This document shows, one piece after another, positions 25,873 to 33,626 of a DNA stretch of 38,313 nucleotides. The position numbers were made by a program, and so were the translations under genes. Numbering within the stretch: the stretch's first letter is position 1; every line of letters starts with the position of its first letter. The notes beneath the pieces are model-generated. The model saw only the letters and a list, made by a program, of their open reading frames with translations, was not told the DNA's origin and did no database searches. The stretch covers positions 1-38,313 of the forward strand of contig CAMAZK010000015.1 in NCBI GenBank assembly GCA_945863205.1, read 5' to 3'. Source of the DNA: Akkermansia muciniphila. Lineage in GTDB: Bacteria > Verrucomicrobiota > Verrucomicrobiia > Verrucomicrobiales > Verrucomicrobiaceae.

Positions 25873-28815
25873 ATGCTCATGCGCATCATCAGTTTCATCA
25901 TCCTCGCCGCCACGCCCGCTCTTGCAGTGGATTTCGTGCGCGAGGTGCGGCCCATCTTAGAAAAGCACTGCTACGAGTGCCACGGCGCTGACAAACAGAA
26001 GAACGACTACCGACTCGACATCAAAGCCGTGGCTTTAAAAAACATCGTGGCGGGTAAAAGCACGGAAAGCCCGCTCTTCCGTTTCGTCAGCGGCCTGGAG
26101 AAAGACACGCCCATGCCGCCGAAGTCGAAGCTCAGCGCCACCGACCTCGAAACGCTCAAGCGCTGGATCGACGAAGGCGCTTTGTGGCCTGATGGCGTGG
26201 ATGTGGCGAAGCTGGAGGACAAGACGGACTGGTGGGCCTTCAAGCCGCTAAAAGTGGCTTCGGCTTTAGCCGAAGATTCTTCAAAACTTGAGCTAAAGCT
26301 CAAGCCACTTTCCATCGACGCCTTCATCCACGAGAAGCTGAAGGAAAAAAACCTCACGCCCGCCCCACGCGCCGATGCCCGCACGCTGATCCGCCGCCTC
26401 TACTTTGATCTCACAGGCTTGCCGCCTGATCCGTCCCATCTGACCGATCTGACGGATCAAAAGTATGAAGCCCTCGTGGATAAGCTCCTGGCCTCCCCAC
26501 GCTACGGCGAGCGCTGGGCGCGGCACTGGCTGGACCTCGTGCATTACGGCGAGACGCACGGCTATGACAAAGACAAGCCGCGCATGAATGCCTGGCCTTA
26601 CCGAGACTACGTCATCCGTGCCTTCAACAACGACAAGCCTTACACGCGCTTCATCGAAGAGCAGATCGCCGGAGATGCGCTCTATCCAGGCACCACGGAT
26701 GGCATCACGGCGCTCGGCTTCATCGCCGCAGGGCCGTGGGACTACATCGGGCACGCGGAGGTGCCGGAGACGAAGCTCGATGGCAAAATCGCCCGTCATC
26801 TGGACCGCGATGACATGGTGCAGAACGCCGTCGGCAGCTTTTGCAGCCTCACCGTGCAGTGCGCACAGTGCCACTATCACAAGTTCGATCCGATCTCGCA
26901 GGAGGACTACTACTCGCTGCAGGCTGTCTTCGCCGGGATCGACCGCACGGACGTGGATTATTATCCCGACGATGCCTCCATGCAGAAGTTCGCTGCGCTG
27001 CAAAAGCAGAAGAAGCAGATCATCGACGAGATCGCCGCACTGGAAGAGCCTTTGAAAAAGAAAGCCGGTGAAGCCTACGCCGCGCTCAGCAAGAGGATCG
27101 ACGGTGCAGCCGAGAAAGGTGCGAATCCGAACGCGAAACCCGACTTTGGCTATCACAGCGCCATCTCGCCAACTCAAGACGCCGTGAAGTGGGTGCAGGT
27201 AGATCTCGGCAAGAGTGTGCAGGTCGAGCGCATCGTGCTGAAGCCCTGCTACGACGACTTTGGCAAGATCGGCAGTGGCTTCGGCTTCCCGGTGCGCTTC
27301 AAGATCGAGGTGAGCGACGATCCCGAGTTCAAAACCGGTGTCACGCTCGTCTGGCGGAAGCATGACGCCACGTTCATGAACGACTTCCCGAATCCCGGCC
27401 TCAAACCCTTCGAAAGCGGCACGGCGGGCGATGACGGCGTCACGGGCCGCTATGTGCGCGTCACCGCCGTGAAACTCGCGCCACGCAAAGACGATTACAT
27501 TTTCGCACTCGCCGAGTTGGAGCTCTATGACAGCAAAACCGGCCCTAACCTCGCCGTCGGACGCCCTGTGACATCGCTCGACAGCATCGAAGCCGCACCA
27601 CGCTGGCGGAAAGCGAACCTCACCGATGGCATCGCTCCCGAGAGCCGCACGGAGGAGGACAAACTGAAGCTCATCCGCGAACGCGATGCGCTCATGCTCG
27701 CGCAGGCCGATGAAGCTACAAAGAAGAAACTCCACGCCGCACGCAAGCGGCGGGACGCCCTGCCGCAACTGCCCGCGCCGCAGAAAGTCTATGCTGGAGC
27801 CGTCCACTACGGCAGCGGTTCCTTCAAAGGAACCCACGGCATTCCGCGAACGATCCAAGTGCTCAAACGTGGAGACATGAAGCAGCCTGCGCAGGAAGTC
27901 AGCGCTGGCACGGTGACGGCGCTGAGCGAGCTGCTTCAAATGCCTTTCGAGGTTGGTGGGGATCATGAATCCGCCCGCCGTGCCGCTTTGGCGAAGTGGA
28001 TCTCGCATCCCAACAACGCCCTGACCTGGCGCAGCATCGTGAACCGCGTGTGGCAGCATCACTTCGGTCGCGGCCTCGTCGAGACTGCGAACGACTTCGG
28101 TCGCATGGGCGGTAAGCCGAGCCATCCTGAGCTGCTCGACTGGCTGGCAGTGACCTTCCGCGACGACATGGGCGGCAGCTTGAAGAAGCTGCACAAGCTC
28201 ATCGTGATGAGCGAGACGTATCGGCAAGAAAGTGGATTCGGCTTTAGCCGAAATGATGCGGCTAAAGCCGCAGCCACTTTGGACGCCGCGAACCAGTGGC
28301 TCTCCCACCAAAACCGCCGCAAACTCGATGCCGAGTCCATCCGCGATTCCATCCTCGCCGTCAGTGGCAAGCTCGACCTCACCATGGGCGGCCCGAGCTT
28401 CCAGGACTTCATCATCGACAAGCCGCAGCACTCGCCGCACTACGAGTACCATCTGCACGATCCCGAGGACCCGAAGAGCCACCGCCGGAGCATCTACCGC
28501 TTCATCGTGCGCAGCCAGCAGCAGCCCTTCATGACGGTGATGGATTGCGCAGATCCCTCCATGCGCGTGGACAAGCGAAACGAATCCCTCAGCCCGCTGC
28601 AAGCGCTCGCCATGATGAACAACGGCCTCACCGTCGCCATGGCGAAACACTTTGCCGCGCATGCTGGCAGCGTGAAACGCGCCTTCCTGCTCGCTCTCGC
28701 CCGCGAGCCCAACGCGGAGGAACTCGCCGCCCTGGAAGACTACGCAAAACGCGAAGGCCTCGAAAACACCTGCCGCGTGATTTTGAATCTGAATGAGTTC
28801 AGCTTCGTGGATTGA
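25873..28815 (+). CDS. secreted PSCyt1-DUF1549-discoidin-DUF1553 haem protein (second copy)
   Basis: A 980-residue exported protein: signal peptide about 1-18, PSCyt1 haem motif CYECH (33-37), and DUF1549 with DLTGLPPD, SPRYGERWARHWLD and a second haem motif CAQCH (330-334). A coiled segment (about 370-410) precedes an F5/8C-like domain (about 420-560, HSAISPTQDAVKWVQVDLG, GFGFPVRFKIE, ALAELELYD). PSD1/DUF1553 is C-terminal (IVNRVWQHHFGRGLVETANDFG, MSETYRQES, ESLSPLQALAMMN). Two related palindromic elements are embedded in frame (26251-26311 and 28229-28280) in linkers where the other two paralogues have unrelated or shorter sequence. An ATG two codons downstream (25879) is an equally good start. 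No DUF1501 partner is adjacent; a lactate permease follows after 48 bp. Confidence 0.88.
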   Translation: MLMRIISFIILAATPALAVDFVREVRPILEKHCYECHGADKQKNDYRLDIKAVALKNIVAGKSTESPLFRFVSGLEKDTPMPPKSKLSATDLETLKRWIDEGALWPDGVDVAKLEDKTDWWAFKPLKVASALAEDSSKLELKLKPLSIDAFIHEKLKEKNLTPAPRADARTLIRRLYFDLTGLPPDPSHLTDLTDQKYEALVDKLLASPRYGERWARHWLDLVHYGETHGYDKDKPRMNAWPYRDYVIRAFNNDKPYTRFIEEQIAGDALYPGTTDGITALGFIAAGPWDYIGHAEVPETKLDGKIARHLDRDDMVQNAVGSFCSLTVQCAQCHYHKFDPISQEDYYSLQAVFAGIDRTDVDYYPDDASMQKFAALQKQKKQIIDEIAALEEPLKKKAGEAYAALSKRIDGAAEKGANPNAKPDFGYHSAISPTQDAVKWVQVDLGKSVQVERIVLKPCYDDFGKIGSGFGFPVRFKIEVSDDPEFKTGVTLVWRKHDATFMNDFPNPGLKPFESGTAGDDGVTGRYVRVTAVKLAPRKDDYIFALAELELYDSKTGPNLAVGRPVTSLDSIEAAPRWRKANLTDGIAPESRTEEDKLKLIRERDALMLAQADEATKKKLHAARKRRDALPQLPAPQKVYAGAVHYGSGSFKGTHGIPRTIQVLKRGDMKQPAQEVSAGTVTALSELLQMPFEVGGDHESARRAALAKWISHPNNALTWRSIVNRVWQHHFGRGLVETANDFGRMGGKPSHPELLDWLAVTFRDDMGGSLKKLHKLIVMSETYRQESGFGFSRNDAAKAAATLDAANQWLSHQNRRKLDAESIRDSILAVSGKLDLTMGGPSFQDFIIDKPQHSPHYEYHLHDPEDPKSHRRSIYRFIVRSQQQPFMTVMDCADPSMRVDKRNESLSPLQALAMMNNGLTVAMAKHFAAHAGSVKRAFLLALAREPNAEELAALEDYAKREGLENTCRVILNLNEFSFVD
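26251..26311. repeat. intragenic palindromic element A
   Basis: Ends AAAGTGGCTT (26251-26260) and AAGCCACTTT (26302-26311) are perfect 10-bp inverted repeats. Inside are two perfect 8-bp hairpins: CTTCGGCT-TT-AGCCGAAG (26258-26275) and CTTGAGCT-AA-AGCTCAAG (26287-26304). It is read through in frame, encoding a Lys/Leu/Ala-rich linker between the PSCyt1 and DUF1549 domains. Confidence 0.88.
26428..26458. repeat. intragenic inverted repeat in the DUF1549 linker
   Basis: GATCCGTC (26428-26435) and GACGGATC (26451-26458) are exact inverted repeats 15 nt apart, read as DPSHLTDLTDQ directly after GLPP. The position matches the palindrome at 3000-3024 in the first copy. Confidence 0.65.
28229..28280. 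repeat. intragenic palindromic element B
   Basis: Same family as element A: termini AAAGTGG (28229-28235) and CCACTTT (28274-28280), with inner hairpins TTCGGCT-TT-AGCCGAA (28237-28252) and TGCGGCT-AA-AGCCGCA (28257-28272). It is read in frame after the MSETYRQES motif of DUF1553, where the third paralogue has a different palindrome (35782-35810). Confidence 0.88.
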
Positions 28816-28863
28816 GGCCGGAGAGCCGCTGCAAGTTTCAAGTCATGAGGACGCTTTATAGCC

Positions 28864-30480
28864 ATGACTTGGTCCCAAAACTATGATCCTCTCGGCAATC
28901 TGATCTTCTCGGCGCTCGTGGCGGCGTTGCCGGTGGTGGTGCTGCTGGGCTTGCTGGCGTTTTGGCATGTGCGGGCGCATTTCGCGGCGCTGGCGGGACT
29001 CGTGGCGGCGGCGCTGATCGCGGTGTTTGTTTATCACATGCCGGCGCAGCTTGCAGGCATGGCAGCGGTGAACGGGGCCGTGTTTGGCCTGTTCCCCATC
29101 GGCTGGATCGTGCTGAACGCGATGTTTGTCTATAACCTGAGCGTCGAGACGCGGCAGTTTGAGGTGATGCAGAAGCAGATCGCGGGTGTGTCAGGCGACC
29201 GACGCATCCAAGCGCTGATGATTGCGTTTTGCTTCGGGGCCTTCATCGAGGGTGCGGCGGGCTTTGGCGCACCGGTGGCCATCACGGGGGCGCTCATGAT
29301 TGGTCTCGGCTTCAAACCGCTCGAAGCAGCCAAGTTGGCGCTCATCGGCAACACGGCGCCGGTGGCTTTCGGTTCTCTCGGCATTCCGCTGACGACGATG
29401 GCGGACATCACGGGTCTCGACCTCATGAAACTGAGCGCGATGGTGGGCAGGCAGTTGCCCGTCTTCTCATTGCTCGTGCCATTCTGGCTGGTGGCGGCGC
29501 AGGTGGGCTGGCGCGGCATGGTGGCGGTCTGGCCCGCATGTTTCGTCACGGGAGCGAGCTTTGCGGTGATGCAGTTTGTGATGAGCAACTACCACGGCCC
29601 ATGGCTGGTCGATATCGTCAGCGCAGTGGTGGCCATGGCTTCACTCGTGCTCTTCATGAAGGTGTGGAAGCCGCGTGATGTGGCGGATGAAACGACTGGC
29701 GATACGACGAGCACTGCCGGTGCGTGGAAAGCCTGGCTGCCGTGGGTTTTTCTCACGGTCTTCGTTTTTGTTTGGGGCATGCCGCAGGTGAAGTCCGCGC
29801 TGAATGCGCTCTTCAATCGCGAGATCGAGGTGCCGATGCTGCACCTCGCGGTCGAGCGTGTGCCGCCGGTGGTGATCCATGCAGAGATGGAGAAGGCGGT
29901 CTTCAAACTAAACCTGCTGAGCTCGGCGGGCACCTCGGCAATGCTGGCGGGAATGCTCGCGGGTCTTTGCCTTGGCGTGTCACCGCGCGAGCTGCTCGGC
30001 ATCTATGGACGCACGATCTGGAAACTGCGCGTCTCACTGCTCACCATCTCGCTGATGCTCGCGATGGGTTACGTCACGCGCTACAGTGGCACAGACACGA
30101 CGATGGGACTGATGATGGCCTCCACCGGCGTTCTGTTTCCCTTTTTCTCGCCGATCATCGGCTGGCTTGGCGTGGCGCTGACAGGCAGCGACACGGCATC
30201 GAACGTGCTCTTTGGCAATCTCCAACAGGTCACCGCGAACCAATTGAGCCTCTCTCCAATTCACATGGCGGCCTCGAACAGCTCCGGTGGTGTGATGGGC
30301 AAGATGATCGACGCGCAGAGCATCGTCGTGGCTGCCGTGGCGACTGGAGGTCGTCCCGACAGCCCTGATGCGGGCACGGTGCTGCGCAGCGTGTTCTGGC
30401 ACAGCGTGGCGCTGGCGCTGCTCATGGGGCTGCTGGTGATGGCGCAGGCATACTGGCTGCCGTGGATGGTGGTGAAGTGA
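28864..30480 (+). CDS. lldP: L-lactate permease (LctP family)
   Basis: Inner-membrane lactate/glycolate:proton symporter; 538 residues against about 550 for characterised LldP. Numerous membrane helices start at about residue 13 (LIFSALVAALPVVVLLGLLAF). Family signatures include FPIGWIVLNAMFVYNLSVETRQFEVM, FCFGAFIEGAAGFGAPVAITGALMIGLGF, GNTAPVAFGSLGIP, and in the C-terminal half SGTDTTMGLMMASTGVLFPFFSPIIGWLGVALTGSDTASN (three adjoining motifs) and NSSGGVMGKMIDAQSIVVA. It starts 48 bp after the PSCyt1 gene and could be in the same transcript. It converges on the ATPase gene with only 8 bp between stop codons. Lactate import as carbon source is the expected role; no lactate dehydrogenase is present here. 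Confidence 0.93.
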   Translation: MTWSQNYDPLGNLIFSALVAALPVVVLLGLLAFWHVRAHFAALAGLVAAALIAVFVYHMPAQLAGMAAVNGAVFGLFPIGWIVLNAMFVYNLSVETRQFEVMQKQIAGVSGDRRIQALMIAFCFGAFIEGAAGFGAPVAITGALMIGLGFKPLEAAKLALIGNTAPVAFGSLGIPLTTMADITGLDLMKLSAMVGRQLPVFSLLVPFWLVAAQVGWRGMVAVWPACFVTGASFAVMQFVMSNYHGPWLVDIVSAVVAMASLVLFMKVWKPRDVADETTGDTTSTAGAWKAWLPWVFLTVFVFVWGMPQVKSALNALFNREIEVPMLHLAVERVPPVVIHAEMEKAVFKLNLLSSAGTSAMLAGMLAGLCLGVSPRELLGIYGRTIWKLRVSLLTISLMLAMGYVTRYSGTDTTMGLMMASTGVLFPFFSPIIGWLGVALTGSDTASNVLFGNLQQVTANQLSLSPIHMAASNSSGGVMGKMIDAQSIVVAAVATGGRPDSPDAGTVLRSVFWHSVALALLMGLLVMAQAYWLPWMVVK

Positions 30481-30488
30481 GCCTCCAC

Positions 30489-31934
30489 TCAGGCTTCAAA
30501 CAGCCGCCCGAAAGGCACGAGATAATCAAAGAAGTCCTCGTCAGGGATGCTGGCATCCAGCTCGCCCTGATAAACGAGAACGGTGCGGCAGGGCGTGCCT
30601 TTGGGAAGCTTCAGGCGGCGCATTTTCTCCTGCACATCAGTGATGCAGGTGTCTGGGATTTTTTCGCGCAGCTTCATCTCGATGACGTAGAGCGACTTCT
30701 TCGTGCGCAGCAGCATGTCGATCTGACAGGCTTCGGTGCGCAGGGTTTTGGCCTGAAAATATGGCCCGGCATTCAGAATCGGAGTGTTGGCGAGGTCGAT
30801 GTGGCGCAGCAGCGGATCACGATTGCCGAGGACGAGGTTTTCAAATTGCAGGCCCATGAGCGTGTCCCACTGCGGCAGTGTTTCGAGCGGGCGTGTGCGG
30901 TACAGACCTTTCTCGATACGCTTTTTCTCAGGCTCGATGTAGCGGAGGTAGAAGCGCGAGTAGTTATCGCTGAGGCGGTATTTGGCGATGCGCTTCTCCG
31001 TGCCGCCGAGCGGGGAGAAGGGCAGATCGGCGGTGATGAAGCCCGCGCTCTCCAGCTCCGTCAGCGCCTCGGTGATGATGCCGCCGCGTCCGACTTGCAG
31101 TTCCTTGGTGATCTCGGTCATCGTGCGGGCCGGTCCGCTGAGCACGCGGCAGATGTCGCGGTAGCGGTCCGCGCGGCGGTTGAAGACGCTGCTGAACAGA
31201 TCCTCGAACTCACGGAAGAGCAGCCCGCCCGCGTCGAAGCACAGGCGGTGGATGTTTTGCTCCGCTGTCTGCGCGGGATCGATCTCCTCCAGGTAGCGCG
31301 GCACGCCGCCGGTGACGGCCAGCGTCTTGATCTTTTCCAGTACGGGCACGCGGGCGGCTTTCCCACGCCAGAATGGCACGCACTCCGGCAGTGGCATGGG
31401 CGGCATGGTGAAGACCCAGCTCGTGCGACCAACGAAGCCGGCGCTTTTGAGTAAGTTCGCCTCGATCCATGAGGAGACGGAGCCGCAGAGTACGACGACG
31501 AGATGGTTGCGTGCGCTGAAGAGATTGTCCCACGCCACTTTGAGATGCCCGGCGAAGTCCGGCGATCCAGCGGCCATCCAAGAAATCTCATCCAGCAGCA
31601 GCACGACCTTGCCTTTGGCCGGCAGCGCCTGCGCGAGTATCTGAAAGGCCTGCGGCCAGCTCTCGAGTGCGACACGCGGTATCTTCGTCTGTCCTGCGAG
31701 CTGCTCCGCGAAGGCGGCGAGCTGCTCCGCCGCACCACCGCCTTCGCGCGGCCCCAGGCCCTCCAGCTTGATGAAGTGATCACCAAAAGTGAGTCCGCAG
31801 TGTTTCACAAAGGCGCTCTTGCCAATGCGCCGCCGCCCCTGCACGACGACCAGCGATGCCTTCGGTTTGCGGAAGAGACGCTCAAACTGATCCGCGTAAA
31901 ACTGGCGTCCATGAAAGGGGGAAAGCGCTGGCAT
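30489..31934 (-). CDS. AAA-type ATPase with PD-(D/E)XK-like C-terminal domain (archaeal-type ATPase, DUF234-like)
   Basis: A 481-residue protein of the STAND/archaeal-ATPase kind. The N-terminal P-loop domain has Walker A GRRRIGKS (33-40), Walker B VVLLLDEISW (110-119) and sensor-like VVVLCGSV near 160. A winged-helix segment (about 285-335, AELTGAG-like ALTELESAGFI) is followed by YRLSDNYSRFYLRYI, characteristic of DUF234-containing ATPases. The C-terminal region shows a nuclease-fold pattern: Asp in ACQIDMLL (about 405) and IEMK (about 416-419). Function in the family is poorly known; proposals include mobile-element, defence or toxin-like roles. The 229-bp upstream region carries long palindromes, suggesting autoregulation. 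It is monocistronic and convergent with lldP. Confidence 0.82.
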   Translation of the reverse strand: MPALSPFHGRQFYADQFERLFRKPKASLVVVQGRRRIGKSAFVKHCGLTFGDHFIKLEGLGPREGGGAAEQLAAFAEQLAGQTKIPRVALESWPQAFQILAQALPAKGKVVLLLDEISWMAAGSPDFAGHLKVAWDNLFSARNHLVVVLCGSVSSWIEANLLKSAGFVGRTSWVFTMPPMPLPECVPFWRGKAARVPVLEKIKTLAVTGGVPRYLEEIDPAQTAEQNIHRLCFDAGGLLFREFEDLFSSVFNRRADRYRDICRVLSGPARTMTEITKELQVGRGGIITEALTELESAGFITADLPFSPLGGTEKRIAKYRLSDNYSRFYLRYIEPEKKRIEKGLYRTRPLETLPQWDTLMGLQFENLVLGNRDPLLRHIDLANTPILNAGPYFQAKTLRTEACQIDMLLRTKKSLYVIEMKLREKIPDTCITDVQEKMRRLKLPKGTPCRTVLVYQGELDASIPDEDFFDYLVPFGRLFEA

Positions 31935-31950
31935 GGTGTTGGCGGATGTT

Positions 31951-32069
31951 GATTTGGTGCTCGAAAAATCCCGAACAAATCGAGCACCAAATCGACATCA
32001 TGTCAATTTAGTGCTCGATTATTGGCCGATAAAAAGAGCACCAAATCGACATGATGTCGTTTTGGTGCT
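31951..32069. promoter_or_regulatory. array of long palindromes upstream of the ATPase gene
   Basis: Arms of the form AGCACCAAATCGACAT alternate in orientation. P1 (31980-32018, 39 bp) is symmetric at 17 of 19 base pairs; P2 (32037-32069, 33 bp) at 15 of 16. A further half-site GATTTGGTGCTCGA (31951-31964) is the exact inverse of the left arm of P1. The array begins 17 bp upstream of the ATPase ATG, in a locally AT-richer stretch. Operators of a dimeric regulator or a nuclease/mobile-element recognition site are both conceivable. Confidence 0.7.
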
Positions 32070-32163
32070 GCTTCCTGGCGCCATTGGCAGGGCACCCGAT
32101 CGACCGTGATCGTCCCGCAAAGACGTGACTGGCCTGTGCGTAGTGTCTGGAGCAAGATCACAT

Positions 32164-33597
32164 ATGCTCACCCGTCGCCAGCTTCTTCAGACCACCGGAC
32201 AAGGTTTCGGTGCGCTCGCCTTTGCCTCGCTGAATGCGGCGGAGACCTCGCATCGCTCGCAGACTGTCGCGCCAAAGGCGAAACGCGTGGTGCAGCTCTT
32301 CATGGGTGGCGCGGCGAGTCACATCGACCTCTTTGATTACAAGCCGGCGCTGATCAAGCACCACGGCGAGGAGTCTGACTTCGGCGAGAAGGTGGAGGCG
32401 TTTCAAAACGGACTCGGGCCGTGGAAAAAACCGGTGTGGGAGTTCAAACCTTATGGAAAAAGCGGTCGAATGCTCAGCGAGGCCGTCGCGCCGCTCGGAG
32501 CGTGTGCGGATGACATGGCCTTCGTGCACAACATGGTCGGCAAGACCGGCGTGCATTCGCAGGGCACGCTGCTCCAGGCCACGGGCTTCAACTTGCCCGG
32601 CTTTCCCGGCATGGGCTGTTGGGTGAGTTATGCGCTGGGCTCGATCAGCGACAATTTGCCGACTTTTGTCGTGCTGCCGGATCATCGTGGCTTTGCCTCG
32701 AACGGGCCGAAGAACTGGGACAGCGCCTTTTTGCCCTCGCAGCACGCGGGCACGATCATTTATCCCGGTGCCGAGACGCCGATCAGCGATCTGTTTCCGC
32801 ACAAGTCGGGCCGCTACATCAGTGCGAAGGCGGATCGCGCCGGATTCGAACTGCTGGAGCAGTTGAATCGCAAACACATGCTGCAACGCGAGGAAGACAG
32901 CCGTCTCGACTCGCGCATCAAAAGCTACGAACTCGCCGCGAAGATGCAGCTCGCCGCGCCGGAGGCGCTCGACATCAGCCATGAGTCCGATGCGATGAAG
33001 GCGATGTATGGCATTCAGGAGCATCGCAAAGTCTGGCCCACCGAGATCAATGCCGAGGAAGAAGCTGACTACATGGGCCGCAAATGCCTCGCTGCGCGTC
33101 GTTTGCTGGAACGCGGCGTGCGCTTCGTGCAAATCTGGAGCGGAAACGACAACGGCTTCCCGCGTCGCAACTGGGACAGCCACGAAGACGTCGAGCGTGA
33201 TCACGGTCCGCTGGCCTGGGGCATGGCGAAGGCCGTTTCAGCGCTGATTCTCGATCTCAAACAGCGCGGCATGCTCGAAGACACGATCATCCTCTGGACC
33301 ACCGAGTTCGGTCGCATGCCATCAACGCAAGGCGGCAAAGGCCGTGATCACAACCCGTATGTCTTCACCAACTGGCTCTGCGGCGGCGGCATCCAGGGCG
33401 GCGTCACAGCCGGTGAAAGCGATCAATGGGGCTACAAGCCGCTCGACCGCGCCAACCCAACAACCTGCTACGATATCCACGCCACGATGATGCACCTGCT
33501 CGGCATTGATCACGAAAAACTGACCGTCCGCCACAACGGCATCGACCGCCGCCTCACGGATGTGCATGGACATGTCATCCGGGATTTGGTGGCATGA
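32164..33597 (+). CDS. Tat-exported DUF1501 protein
   Basis: A 477-residue protein with a twin-arginine leader (TRRQLLQTTGQGFGALAFA from residue 3). DUF1501 belongs to the alkaline phosphatase/sulfatase-like superfamily by fold, but its reaction is not established. Family blocks seen are VVQLFMGGAASHIDLFDYKP, VHNMVGKTGVHSQG, WVSYALGS, AARRLLERGVRFVQIWSG, WDSHEDVERDHG, TTEFGRMPSTQGGKGRDHNP, and the C-terminal DIHATMMHLLGIDHEKLTVRHNG. ATG 32164 begins the leader and has GGAG at 32149-32152. A PSCyt1/DUF1549/DUF1553 gene follows 29 bp later, the usual two-gene unit of these phyla; both products are exported and presumably work together. Confidence 0.92.
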   Translation: MLTRRQLLQTTGQGFGALAFASLNAAETSHRSQTVAPKAKRVVQLFMGGAASHIDLFDYKPALIKHHGEESDFGEKVEAFQNGLGPWKKPVWEFKPYGKSGRMLSEAVAPLGACADDMAFVHNMVGKTGVHSQGTLLQATGFNLPGFPGMGCWVSYALGSISDNLPTFVVLPDHRGFASNGPKNWDSAFLPSQHAGTIIYPGAETPISDLFPHKSGRYISAKADRAGFELLEQLNRKHMLQREEDSRLDSRIKSYELAAKMQLAAPEALDISHESDAMKAMYGIQEHRKVWPTEINAEEEADYMGRKCLAARRLLERGVRFVQIWSGNDNGFPRRNWDSHEDVERDHGPLAWGMAKAVSALILDLKQRGMLEDTIILWTTEFGRMPSTQGGKGRDHNPYVFTNWLCGGGIQGGVTAGESDQWGYKPLDRANPTTCYDIHATMMHLLGIDHEKLTVRHNGIDRRLTDVHGHVIRDLVA

Positions 33598-33626
33598 GCT
33601 GGCCGCCACGCGGCGTATGACTGCGG

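Noticed and set aside
26293..28662. 789-codon open frame antisense to the second PSCyt1 gene
   Set aside because: Same GC-driven shadow effect; all conserved motifs are on the plus strand.
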